A stretch of 64,000 nt of DNA from an uncultured Ruminococcus sp. (GTDB taxonomy: Bacteria > Bacillota > Clostridia > Oscillospirales > Ruminococcaceae): NCBI GenBank assembly GCA_934435205.1, contig CAKSAK010000007.1:1-64000 (forward strand), read 5' to 3'. Position 1 is the stretch's first letter. Each line of letters starts with the position of its first letter. A program made the position numbers and the translations under genes. The notes beneath the pieces are model-generated. The model was not told the origin of the DNA and made no database searches. It saw nothing but the letters and a program-made list of their open reading frames with translations. Shown here one piece after another: positions 31,005-39,405 of the stretch.

Positions 31005-32570
31005 TTACTTTGCGTATTCGATAGCTCTGCTCTCACGGATAAGATTGACCTTGATCTGTCCCGGATAATCCATTTCAGTTTCGATCCTCTTAGCGATCTC
31101 ACGAGCAACGAGCACCATTTTTTCATCGTTGATCTTCTCAGGCTGTACCATGATACGAACCTCACGGCCTGCCTGTATAGCAAAGGATTTCTCAACGCCC
31201 TCGTAGGACGTGCAGATCTCCTCAAGCTTCTGGAGCCTCTTGATATAGTTCTCATAGTTCTCGCTTCTTGCGCCCGGTCTAGCGGCGCTTATTGCGTCTG
31301 CCGCCTGAACAAGTGCCGCAACAACAGTTCTTGTTTCAACGTCGCCATGGTGAGCCTCGATAGCATGAATAACTTCTGGGCTTTCCTTGTACTTCTTACA
31401 TACGTCAACACCTATCTGAACGTGCGAGCCTTCTATCTCATAGCTGAGAGCCTTTCCTATATCGTGGAGCAGTCCTGCTCTTCTTGCCAGATTTGCGTCA
31501 ACGCCAAGCTCTGACGCCATCATTCCTGCAAGGTGAGCGACTTCGATAGAGTGGTTAAGCACGTTCTGTCTATAGCTCGTTCTATAGCGCAGACGGCCAA
31601 GAAGCTTAACAAGCTCGTGGTTCACGCCGTGAACATTGGTTTCGAGAATAGCTCTCTCTCCCTCCTGCTTGATCTTCAGCTCAACTTCACGCTTAGCCTT
31701 TTCTACCATTTCCTCAATGCGTGTAGGGTGTATACGTCCGTCCTGGATAAGCTTTTCAAGTGCGATCCTTGCGACCTCTCTTCTCACCTGATCAAAGCAT
31801 GAGATAGTGATAGCCTCAGGGGTATCGTCAATGATAAGATCAACGCCTGTGAGAGTTTCGATAGTTCTGATATTTCTTCCCTCACGTCCGATTATCCTGC
31901 CCTTCATCTCATCATTAGGCAATGCAACGACTGACACTGCTGATTCAGACACCTGATCAGCGGCACACCTTGAGATAGCAAGCGAAATATACTGTCTAGC
32001 CTTAGCCTCGCAGTCCTCCTTCACCTGATTTTCAAAGTTTGTGACCCTCACAGCCTTTTCATGCACCAGATCCTCGTCCAGCTTTGAAAGCAGATAATCC
32101 TTAGCCTGATCAACAGTGAACTGAGATATCTTTTCAAGCATATCAAGCTGTGACTTCTTGATCCTGTCAGCCTCAGCCACCTTTTCGTCAGCATTTTTCA
32201 GCTTGTTCTGGAGAGTTTCTTCCTTTTTCTCCAAATTATCGAGCTTTCTGTCGATAGACTCCTCTTTCTGCTGAACACGTCTTTCCTGTCTGGAAACTTC
32301 GATCCTTCTCTCTTTAAGCTCTTTTTCCGTTTCCTGGCGTGACTTATGGATCTCGTCTTTCGCCTCGATCAATGCCTCTTTTTTCAGAGTTTCAGCGTTT
32401 TTCTTTGCGTCGTCAACAATACGCTCCGCTTCCTTTTCCGCAGAGCCTACAGCAGCTTCGGCTGTTTTTTTGCGATAGCTTATACCCTGTTTGAAGCAGA
32501 TAAATCCGCTCACACCGGCACCAAGAACAAGAGCAACTACACACAGTAGAATAGCAATACCTGGTTCCAT
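31005..32570 (-). CDS. rny: Ribonuclease Y
   Basis: RNase Y is the membrane-tethered endonuclease that starts bulk mRNA decay in many Firmicutes. The 521-residue product has an N-terminal membrane helix (about 5-26) and a long charged coiled coil (about 35-190). A KH RNA-binding domain (GRIIGREGRNIRTIETLTGV) and an HD metal-dependent phosphohydrolase domain (HSIEVAHLAG and LLHDIGKAL) follow, with the IQAGREVRIMV C-terminal block. It is monocistronic with a strong promoter and terminator. Length and order match the family. Confidence 0.98.
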   Translation of the reverse strand: MEPGIAILLCVVALVLGAGVSGFICFKQGISYRKKTAEAAVGSAEKEAERIVDDAKKNAETLKKEALIEAKDEIHKSRQETEKELKERRIEVSRQERRVQQKEESIDRKLDNLEKKEETLQNKLKNADEKVAEADRIKKSQLDMLEKISQFTVDQAKDYLLSKLDEDLVHEKAVRVTNFENQVKEDCEAKARQYISLAISRCAADQVSESAVSVVALPNDEMKGRIIGREGRNIRTIETLTGVDLIIDDTPEAITISCFDQVRREVARIALEKLIQDGRIHPTRIEEMVEKAKREVELKIKQEGERAILETNVHGVNHELVKLLGRLRYRTSYRQNVLNHSIEVAHLAGMMASELGVDANLARRAGLLHDIGKALSYEIEGSHVQIGVDVCKKYKESPEVIHAIEAHHGDVETRTVVAALVQAADAISAARPGARSENYENYIKRLQKLEEICTSYEGVEKSFAIQAGREVRIMVQPEKINDEKMVLVAREIAKRIETEMDYPGQIKVNLIRESRAIEYAK

Positions 32571-32764
32571 GTATAGCTTTCCTCCTTCTTAGAAAGTATG
32601 GATATCCATATTTTGTGCGTAAAAAACGCATGAAAAAAAGATATCCACCTGATATTAAATTGTAAAGATACAAAATTGCAAAATTTATTTTATAAAAAAC
32701 ATCAGAATAATACAAAAACTATACTTCATCTTTCAGTTATATAAAAATTATAATGCATAATATT

Positions 32765-32793
32765 ATTGTATAATAAAACTTCTCTGTTGTCAA
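32765..32793 (-). promoter_or_regulatory. rny promoter
   Basis: On the minus strand, TTGACA-17-TACAAT. The predicted 5' leader to the rny start is about 190 bases, long enough for regulatory structure, though none is obvious. Confidence 0.78.
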
Positions 32794-32842
32794 GAATTTT
32801 TTTAGTTAAATCCACAAAATTATATATTTTCTAACAAACCCC

Positions 32843-32871
32843 TTGACAAGCGGGTGAAGAGGTGTTAAAAT
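32843..32871 (+). promoter_or_regulatory. promoter of the threonine T-box transcript
   Basis: TTGACA-17-TAAAAT, placed directly before the T-box leader. It diverges from the rny promoter about 50 bases away. Confidence 0.82.
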
Positions 32872-32877
32872 GTTAGC

Positions 32878-33160
32878 TGAAGCAAAAGATAAGGTCTTTT
32901 GCAGATATACTTGAAAGCTTTGACGGGGAAGCCCCTCGGCGAAAGGTCTTTTCAGAGAGTGCCGCACGTTTTTATACGGGCTGTGAGCGGTGCAGGACTA
33001 TGCAGAGTGAGGATACCGCCCCTGAGTGCGTTTAATACACGCCGCAGGCTCAGCGTTAAAGGAGCGGCTAATGAGTTGTGCAGGGATTATCTGTGCATGA
33101 AGTTGGGTGGAACCACGATATCATCGTCCCATAGGATATTTGTATCCTATGGGATTTTTT
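32878..33160 (+). promoter_or_regulatory. T-box riboswitch, specifier ACC (threonine), with terminator
   Basis: This leader senses uncharged tRNA-Thr and lets transcription continue. The Stem I bulge AGAGAGTGCC (about 32956) leads to the specifier loop GAGGATACCGCCCCTGAGTG (33009-33028), where ACC is the best-placed codon. The T-box AAGTTGGGTGGAACCACG (33100-33117) follows. The terminator is CCCATAGGATA/TATCCTATGGG (33128-33153) with a T run. ATA or TAC in the same loop are alternative readings, but thrS downstream supports Thr. A GCAAAAGA/TCTTTTGC hairpin (32882-32902) precedes Stem I. Confidence 0.92.
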
Positions 33161-33185
33161 GGTTATATAAGAGGGTGATGATACT

Positions 33186-33542
33186 ATGAAAGACAGGAAA
33201 GCCATGAAAACAAGGCGCATACTTGCGATCATTTGCTATACCATTGGGTTTTGCGCTTATGGTGCGGCGGGATATGTTTGCTGGTTATCATGGAACGGAA
33301 CTATATCTGACAAGCAAGGGTTTCTCACATTTTTGCCCATTTGGATAGTATCATACTGGTTCAACACATTTTTCTCTCAGCTTGTTTGCAGGGTTAAAAA
33401 GGACGGCTCCAAGCAATGGGCTATCAAAAAAAGGGCAAGGCACGTTCTCAGCGACATTTCAACGGTACTGAGCGTAGTGCTTATTTGCTTCTGGGTATAT
33501 GTGTATATTTCACAGTATACAGAACTGCTGAACTTCAAATAA
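33186..33542 (+). CDS. Small membrane protein between the threonine T-box and thrS
   Basis: The product has 118 residues and three likely membrane helices (about 12-33, 44-64, 88-108) joined by a basic loop (CRVKKDGSKQWAIKKRARH). I do not recognise the family. It starts 26 bases after the T-box terminator, so it is the first gene the riboswitch controls, ahead of thrS. GAGG lies 11 bases before the ATG; an internal ATG at 33204 with AGGA five bases upstream would shorten it by six residues. Control by threonine starvation is inferred from position. A threonine-related transport or stress role is possible but unproven. Confidence 0.75.
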   Translation: MKDRKAMKTRRILAIICYTIGFCAYGAAGYVCWLSWNGTISDKQGFLTFLPIWIVSYWFNTFFSQLVCRVKKDGSKQWAIKKRARHVLSDISTVLSVVLICFWVYVYISQYTELLNFK

Positions 33543-33548
33543 TATGCC

Positions 33549-33573
33549 TGTAGGGGCGACCTGAGGTCGCCCG
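33549..33573. repeat. interspersed palindrome, inverted copy (TGTAGGGGCGACC...GGTCGCCC)
   Basis: GGGCGACC-TGA-GGTCGCCC lies immediately after the small membrane protein gene. It forms an inverted pair with 33615-33639. Confidence 0.8.
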
Positions 33574-33614
33574 AATTATAAAAGACCATACGCAAGAAAA
33601 CGCAGGGTGATATG

Positions 33615-33639
33615 CGGGCGAACACTGTTCGCCCCTACA
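33615..33639. repeat. interspersed palindrome, copy (GGGCGAAC-ACT-GTTCGCCCCTACA)
   Basis: Eight-base arms GGGCGAAC/GTTCGCCC with the CTACA tail, upstream of thrS. Confidence 0.8.
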
Positions 33640-33663
33640 ATAGACGAATTTCAAATGAAAAAG

Positions 33664-33680
33664 ACGTGTAATTTACACGT
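33664..33680. repeat. inverted repeat before thrS
   Basis: ACGTGTAA and TTACACGT are 8-base arms around one base, 46 bases before the thrS start. It could be an operator or an mRNA hairpin; no T run follows. A TTGATA-17-TATATA promoter-like pair overlaps it, but would leave almost no 5' leader. Confidence 0.5.
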
Positions 33681-33725
33681 TGATAATAAAGAATCACATT
33701 ATTATATAAATTGGAGGAATCAAAA

Positions 33726-35672
33726 ATGATAAAGCTGAAATTAAAAGACGGCTCTGTCCGTGAGATCGAAAAGGCAATGCCTGCAAGCGAGATAATCAAG
33801 GATATCGGCATGGGACTTTACAAGGCTGCCTGCTGCGTAAAGCTGGACGGCGAAGTTTTCGACATGAGAACTGTCGTTGACCATGACTGCCATTTTGAGG
33901 TCATGACTTTTGACACAAAAGCAGGCAAGGAAACTTTCTGGCACACGGCTTCTCACCTTATGGCGCAGGCTGTAAAAAATCTTTATCCTGAGGCAAAGCT
34001 TGCAAGAGGTCCTGCTACAGACACAGGCTTCTACTATGATTTCGAGGTAGAAAAGCCTTTCACTCCTGCTGACCTTGAAAAGATCCAGGCTAAGATGAAG
34101 AAGCTTGCAAAAGAGGGCTATGCTCTGGAGCGTTTTGAGCTTTCTGCTGACGAGGCTGTAAAGCTCATGGAGGAAAGACACGAGGATTACAAGGTAGAGC
34201 TTATCCACAAGCATGATGATAAGGGCGAAAAGCTTTCATTCTACAAGCAGGGTGATTTCGTTGACCTTTGCGCAGGTCCGCACATCATGAGCGTTGCACC
34301 TATCAAGGCTGTTAAGCTTCTTTCATGCACAGGTGCATACTGGGGCAAGGCAGAGGACGGCAAGCAGCTTTCAAGAATTTACGGAACTGCATTCCCTAAG
34401 GCTTCAATGCTGGACGAGTTCCTTAAACAGCAGGAAGAAGCTAAGCTTCGTGACCACAACAAGATAGGCAGAGAGCTTGAATATTTCACAACTGTTGATT
34501 GTATCGGTCAGGGACTTCCTGTTATGCTTCCAAAGGGCGCAAGAGTTATCCAGCTTCTTCAGCGTTGGGTAGAAGATGTTGAGCAGGCAAAGGGCTGTCT
34601 GCTTACAAAAACTCCGCTTTTCGCAAAGAGAGATCTTTACAAGATCTCAGGTCACTGGGATCACTATCTTGACGGAATGTTCATTCTTGGCGACCCATAT
34701 GACGAGGAAAAAGAGTGCTTCGCACTTCGTCCTATGACTTGCCCATTCCAGTATCAGGTATTTCTTAACAGACAGCGTTCATACAGAGAGCTTCCAATGA
34801 GATTGACAGAGACTTCTACGCTGTTCAGAAACGAGGACAGCGGTGAGATGCACGGTCTTATCAGAGTAAGACAGTTCACTATCTCTGAGGGTCACTACAT
34901 TCTCAGACCTGACCAGCTGGAGGAAGAGTTCAAGGGCTGTTTGGAGCTTGCTAAGTATTTCCTTGACACTGTTGGACTTCTTGATGACTGCACATTCAGA
35001 TTCTCACAGTGGGATCCTGCCAACCCTAAGAACAAGTACGAGGGCACTGCTGAACAGTGGGAACACGCACAGGCTGCAATGAAAACTATTCTTGACGATC
35101 TTGGCGTTGATTACGATATCGGTATCGACGAGGCTGCGTTCTATGGTCCAAAGCTTGACATTCAGTACAAGAACGTTTACGGCAAGGAAGACACGCTTGT
35201 TACTATCCAGATAGATATGCTTTTGGCTGAAAGATTTGGTATGTACTATGTTGACAAGGACGGTCAGAAGAAGCTTCCTTACATCATTCACAGAACTTCA
35301 CTGGGCTGCTTTGAAAGAACACTTGCTTATATGCTGGAGCATTTCAACGGCGTTCTTCCTCTGTGGCTTGCTCCTGAGCAGGTAAGACTTCTTCCTATCA
35401 AGGAGAGCCATGCTGAATACGCTCAGAAGATAGCCGACAGAATGACGGCTATGGGCATGAGAGTTACTGTTGACAACAGAGATGAGAACATCGGTCCTAA
35501 GATCAAGGCTGCAAGACTTGAAAGGATACCTTATATGCTCATCATTGGCGACAACGAGGTAAGCAGCAACACTGTTACAGTTCGTTCAAGAAAAGAGGGC
35601 GAGCTTCCTGCAATGCCTGTGGACGAGCTTATCGCTAAGCTTGATGAGGAGATAAAGACTAAGGCTAAGTAA
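33726..35672 (+). CDS. thrS: Threonine--tRNA ligase
   Basis: ThrRS charges tRNA-Thr. The product has 648 residues. An N-terminal TGS domain (MIKLKLKDGSVREIEKAMPA) is followed by an editing domain (with HxxxH HTASHLMAQAV and the SADEAVKLM region). The class II core has RPMTCPFQYQVF and the motif 3 region IIHRTSLGCFERTLAYMLEHF, and there is a C-terminal anticodon-binding domain. GGAGG lies eight bases before the ATG at 33726; an earlier in-frame start (33711) overlaps the ribosome-binding site. The Thr T-box is about 565 bases upstream with one gene in between, so thrS is probably expressed by readthrough of that transcript. Confidence 0.98.
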   Translation: MIKLKLKDGSVREIEKAMPASEIIKDIGMGLYKAACCVKLDGEVFDMRTVVDHDCHFEVMTFDTKAGKETFWHTASHLMAQAVKNLYPEAKLARGPATDTGFYYDFEVEKPFTPADLEKIQAKMKKLAKEGYALERFELSADEAVKLMEERHEDYKVELIHKHDDKGEKLSFYKQGDFVDLCAGPHIMSVAPIKAVKLLSCTGAYWGKAEDGKQLSRIYGTAFPKASMLDEFLKQQEEAKLRDHNKIGRELEYFTTVDCIGQGLPVMLPKGARVIQLLQRWVEDVEQAKGCLLTKTPLFAKRDLYKISGHWDHYLDGMFILGDPYDEEKECFALRPMTCPFQYQVFLNRQRSYRELPMRLTETSTLFRNEDSGEMHGLIRVRQFTISEGHYILRPDQLEEEFKGCLELAKYFLDTVGLLDDCTFRFSQWDPANPKNKYEGTAEQWEHAQAAMKTILDDLGVDYDIGIDEAAFYGPKLDIQYKNVYGKEDTLVTIQIDMLLAERFGMYYVDKDGQKKLPYIIHRTSLGCFERTLAYMLEHFNGVLPLWLAPEQVRLLPIKESHAEYAQKIADRMTAMGMRVTVDNRDENIGPKIKAARLERIPYMLIIGDNEVSSNTVTVRSRKEGELPAMPVDELIAKLDEEIKTKAK

Positions 35673-35794
35673 TCGGCTTTGTTATACAGACGTTTTATGC
35701 GATACCGCACAGGGGGAGTTTCTCTTGTGCGGCATTGCAGTTTATAAAATATGGGGCGGACAGGATAAGATCCGCTTCGGGAAAGAGGTAATAG

Positions 35795-37345
35795 ATGAAA
35801 TCAGATATGATCTGGACGCTTGTGGCGTTTGCATTCTATTTGGCAGGAATGCTTCTCATAGGCGCTGCATATATGAAGAAAACAAAAAGCTCCGAGGACT
35901 TTTTCCTTGGTGGCAGAGGACTTAACGGCTGGGTAGCGGCACTTTCTGCTCAGGCGTCTGATATGTCGGGCTGGATGCTCATGGGTCTGCCTGGCGCTGT
36001 TTACGCATTCGGAACGGGGCAGATATGGATAGCTGTGGGACTGCTTATCGGTACTATACTTAACTGGGCGATAGTTTCGGGCAGACTGAGAAGATACACT
36101 ATAAGAGCGAACAACTCATTGACGCTTCCTAAGTATCTTGAAAACAGATTTGAGGACAAGCACAAGATAATGCTTCTTGTATCGTCTGTAGCTATAGTAA
36201 TATTCTTCCTTGTTTACACGGCTTCTGCACTTTCGGCAGGCGGAAAGCTTTTCAACTCCATTTTCGGTATCGACTACAAGATATGTCTTACTATCGGCGC
36301 TGTGGTAATACTTGGCTACACTTTCATGGGCGGATTCATGGCGGTATGCGTGACTGACTTTGTTCAGGGACTCCTTATGCTGGCAGGCGTTGTGACTATC
36401 CCTATCATCGCATTTTTCCTTGTTGGCGCTGGAAACGTTATGGACAACATCACCGCAAGCGGTGTTGACGCTCATCATTATCTTAACATATTCAATGATG
36501 AAAAGGGTCAGACCCTTTCAGCTATCGACATAATCTCTCAGCTTGGCTGGGCGCTTGGTTATTTCGGTATGCCGCACATTCTGGTAAGATTTATGGCTAT
36601 AAGCTCTGAAAAAGAGGTAAAGAAGTCAAGAGTTATCGGTTGTGTATGGTGTGCTATCTCACTTTGCTTCGCTTGCTTTATAGCTATAGTGGGCAGAGCT
36701 TATCTTGTGCCTGCACTTGCAAACAACAAGTCGGAGAATGTTTTCATCGAGATGATACAGAAGGTATTCAACTCCGATATCGGTCTGCCATTTGTCGGCG
36801 GAATTTTCCTTTGCGGAATACTTGCCGCCATAATGTCAACGGCTGATTCTCAGCTTCTTGTAACGGCTTCGGCAGTATCGGAGGATATTTACCACTCCTG
36901 CATTTCACCAAAGGCTGAAAGCAAGAAAGTTCTGCTTGTGAGCAGAATAACTGTTCTTGCGGTAGCGGTTGTGGCATACATAATCGCACTTGACCCTAAG
37001 AGCAGTATAATGGGACTTGTATCCAACGCATGGGCAGGTCTTGGCGCTTCATTCGGCCCTATCGTGCTTATGTCACTTTACTGGAGGAGGACAAACCTCG
37101 CAGGTGCGGCGGCAGGCGTTGCCAGCGGTGCGCTGTCGGTAATAATATGGGATTACATACCTCTTGCAGGTGGACAGACTTTAGGTGATAAGACGGGGCT
37201 ATACTCATTGGTAGTTGGATTTTTAGTAAGTCTTGTGCTTATCGTTATCGTAAGCCTTTGCACAAAGAAGCCGTCTGAGGAAATGCTGAAGGCATTTGAT
37301 GATGTTAAAAATGGTATAAATTGCGGCTGTGATGAAAAAGCATAA
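35795..37345 (+). CDS. putP: Sodium/proline symporter
   Basis: PutP imports proline with Na+. The 516-residue length and about 13 membrane helices match. Motifs include SSEDFFLGGRGLNGWVAALSAQASDMSGWMLMGLPGAVY near the N terminus, the core helix GGFMAVCVTDFVQGLLML, and AAIMSTADSQLLVTASAVSEDIY. GAGG lies seven bases before the ATG. A hairpin (ACCGCACA/TGTGCGG, about 35702-35732) separates it from thrS without a clear T run. Substrate is assigned from family similarity; related members carry pantothenate or other solutes. Confidence 0.93.
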   Translation: MKSDMIWTLVAFAFYLAGMLLIGAAYMKKTKSSEDFFLGGRGLNGWVAALSAQASDMSGWMLMGLPGAVYAFGTGQIWIAVGLLIGTILNWAIVSGRLRRYTIRANNSLTLPKYLENRFEDKHKIMLLVSSVAIVIFFLVYTASALSAGGKLFNSIFGIDYKICLTIGAVVILGYTFMGGFMAVCVTDFVQGLLMLAGVVTIPIIAFFLVGAGNVMDNITASGVDAHHYLNIFNDEKGQTLSAIDIISQLGWALGYFGMPHILVRFMAISSEKEVKKSRVIGCVWCAISLCFACFIAIVGRAYLVPALANNKSENVFIEMIQKVFNSDIGLPFVGGIFLCGILAAIMSTADSQLLVTASAVSEDIYHSCISPKAESKKVLLVSRITVLAVAVVAYIIALDPKSSIMGLVSNAWAGLGASFGPIVLMSLYWRRTNLAGAAAGVASGALSVIIWDYIPLAGGQTLGDKTGLYSLVVGFLVSLVLIVIVSLCTKKPSEEMLKAFDDVKNGINCGCDEKA

Positions 37346-37351
37346 CAAAGT

Positions 37352-37390
37352 AAAAGGTCCATGGGTTCGCCCACGGACCTTTTGTTTTTT
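37352..37390. terminator. bidirectional terminator between putP and the GH43 gene
   Basis: AAAAGGTCC and GGACCTTTT pair, with an inner TGGG-TTCG-CCCA. A T run follows on the plus strand and an A run precedes for the minus strand. Confidence 0.85.
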
Positions 37391-37395
37391 ATCTT

Positions 37396-38913
37396 TTAGC
37401 TATCATACTTTTCCTTATTTTCGCATCTGAACTCCGTAAACACCGCTTTATTGCCTTTATCCTCATATTTCTGAGCGTAAAGACCAATAACAACTCCCGT
37501 GAAATTACCTGCAAGCTCAGTAGACAAAAACTTCGTTTGTGCTCCGCCCAAGTCTATATCTCCCGAAAGCGTTTTCGCCGAGAAATTGTATGTAAAGTTG
37601 GAAGCATTACAGCAAAGCACAGCCGAGCTTTCTCCATGTGGCAATGCTATGACATGATCCTCATGGCGAATATCGCCTATGCAAAGTCTGCGGAACAGCT
37701 CGACGCCTTTATCTGTGCGTCTTAATGCTATCTCATAATGCTGATCGGGGGTCATGTAGAACACCAATCCTGCTTCGCCCTCTGTTATCTCGACTTTGCA
37801 CTCCACGGATAAATTCATTTCTTTCTGTCTTATGCAGATAAAAGCAGGCGAGCCGTCTGCCTCAAAGATCGTATGCTCGTTAGGGGTAAGCTCAAAGCGG
37901 TTTTTATCGAGCTTATAAAGCTCCATGTCAGGGTTTTGCATAAAGCACCACTCACGTCCGACTTTGGTATTCTCAAAAGTGTATTCCTTCCAAAACTCCT
38001 GCCTGATATCCCCGAGTCTGTCGGTTTCGACTTCCTTGCGGGTTGTGCCGTTATCGCCCATTGTGAACCAGCCGTTCTCATCGAACGTCACTGGTACGAG
38101 ATAGACTTCTCTGCCTGTAATGTGGTGCATCACCCACATATTTATCATTCTGAACGCAAGATGAACGCACCAGAAGTTGCCGTTTTCGTCCTCCACAAGG
38201 TCACCGTGACCGCACCCTTGTATCTCGTATCCACCAAGATTTCTGTTTGTTAGAACTGGGTTGTGAGGATAATTCTCAAAAGGACCATAAGGGGTCTTGC
38301 CTTTGGCGTAGACTATCATATGACCGTATTCCGTGCCGCCCTCAGCCGCCATAAGGTAGTATTCGCCCTTTATTTTGTAAAGGTGTGGGCTTTCAAGGAA
38401 ACGTCCGCCTGCGCCCGTCCATATGGTCTTGCTTGGCGTGAGCTTTTTGCCTGTTTCGATATCTATTTCACACTGTGTAACGCCATGGTTGCCCTCATCG
38501 TCCTCACCATTGGACATAAAGTAGGCTTTGCCGTTCTCAAAATACAGCGACGGGTCGATACCGCCCTGCTGAACATAAACAGGTTCAGACCATTCACCAT
38601 GGATATCATCAGTGTAGACATAGAAATTTCCGCCATTTGTGACATTGGTCGTTACCATGTAAAATCTGCCGTTATTGTATCTTATAGTTGGGGCATAGAT
38701 TCCGCCCCAAGAGCCTGCGCCCTCCAATGGGAGCTGACTTTTTCTTGCGAGAACATGACCTATCTGCTTCCAATTCACAAGGTCGTCGCTTTCATAGAGG
38801 GGAACACCTGGGAAGAACTGAAAAGAGCTGCAAACAAGATAGTATTTGCCCTCAGCCTTACAAATGCTAGGGTCAGGGTAAAAGCCTGATATGACTGGAT
38901 TTATGTACTTCAT
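37396..38913 (-). CDS. Glycoside hydrolase family 43 (beta-xylosidase / arabinofuranosidase type)
   Basis: The product has 505 residues and no signal peptide, so it probably works on imported oligosaccharides in the cytoplasm. The N-terminal five-bladed propeller has the GH43 acid triad: Asp 14 (GFYPDPSI), Asp in QGGIDPSLYF (about 119) and Glu in RFLESPHLYK (about 172). The C-terminal 190 residues form a beta-sandwich of the kind found in beta-xylosidases (from about 315). Substrate is inferred as xylo- or arabino-oligosaccharide. GGAGG lies before the ATG, and a good promoter lies upstream. Single-gene unit. Confidence 0.92.
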   Translation of the reverse strand: MKYINPVISGFYPDPSICKAEGKYYLVCSSFQFFPGVPLYESDDLVNWKQIGHVLARKSQLPLEGAGSWGGIYAPTIRYNNGRFYMVTTNVTNGGNFYVYTDDIHGEWSEPVYVQQGGIDPSLYFENGKAYFMSNGEDDEGNHGVTQCEIDIETGKKLTPSKTIWTGAGGRFLESPHLYKIKGEYYLMAAEGGTEYGHMIVYAKGKTPYGPFENYPHNPVLTNRNLGGYEIQGCGHGDLVEDENGNFWCVHLAFRMINMWVMHHITGREVYLVPVTFDENGWFTMGDNGTTRKEVETDRLGDIRQEFWKEYTFENTKVGREWCFMQNPDMELYKLDKNRFELTPNEHTIFEADGSPAFICIRQKEMNLSVECKVEITEGEAGLVFYMTPDQHYEIALRRTDKGVELFRRLCIGDIRHEDHVIALPHGESSAVLCCNASNFTYNFSAKTLSGDIDLGGAQTKFLSTELAGNFTGVVIGLYAQKYEDKGNKAVFTEFRCENKEKYDS

Positions 38914-38942
38914 ATTGTGACCTCCGTTTATATTTTACAGAC

Positions 38943-38971
38943 ATTATAATCTATTTCAGATGACTTTTCAA
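38943..38971 (-). promoter_or_regulatory. promoter of the GH43 gene
   Basis: On the minus strand, TTGAAA-17-TATAAT lies about 30 bases before the start codon. No obvious operator is seen around it. Confidence 0.78.
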
Positions 38972-39321
38972 TAGCTTCTCGTGCAGTATGAGTGAATTTT
39001 TGTGCAAATGAAAAACAAATTTCAGTTTAGGATTTTGACGGTCAGATGCAGCGATCAATTGGTACGGATATCTAGGCGGGATAGTAGCTTCGACGGGCGT
39101 ATACTGTTCGCCCCTACAGTTTTTGTGGGGATATATGTTAAGTTAAACGTTTTTGACAGCGTGTTCAGTATAAAAGTTACAAATTGTAATTTTTGTTCCG
39201 ACATTTGTTCGTATGGCATATAGCAGTCTATATTTCGGGGATATATTTGAATATAGAACTTGTGTTCCCTGTGAAAACAAACAAATATTTTAGTCATTTC
39301 GGCAAAAAGCGATAAAATCTG
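38972..39321. other. intergenic region before the secreted CHAP-like gene
   Basis: No gene is supported. It contains one interspersed palindrome relative (39094-39118, GGGCGTATACTGTTCGCCCC) and A/T-rich sequence. A minus-strand ORF track across 39055-39936 is a shadow of the CHAP-like gene. Confidence 0.55.
39094..39118. repeat. interspersed palindrome, diverged copy
   Basis: GGGCGTATACTGTTCGCCCC followed by TACA; one arm has changed (GGGCGTAT against GTTCGCCC). Confidence 0.7.
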
Positions 39322-39350
39322 TTGCCAAATTGTAACCTTTATGATATCAT
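39322..39350 (+). promoter_or_regulatory. promoter of the secreted CHAP-like gene
   Basis: TTGCCA-17-TATCAT, about 55 bases before the ATG at 39406. Confidence 0.6.
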
Positions 39351-39405
39351 GAGGTTGATGTACGAAAACGTATAAGATAATTCTGTCAGTTAGGGGGCGT
39401 TTGGA

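Noticed and set aside
33680..33708. Separate thrS promoter (TTGATA-17-TATATA)
   Set aside because: It would leave almost no 5' leader before the ribosome-binding site; T-box readthrough is the simpler reading, so it was not annotated as a feature.
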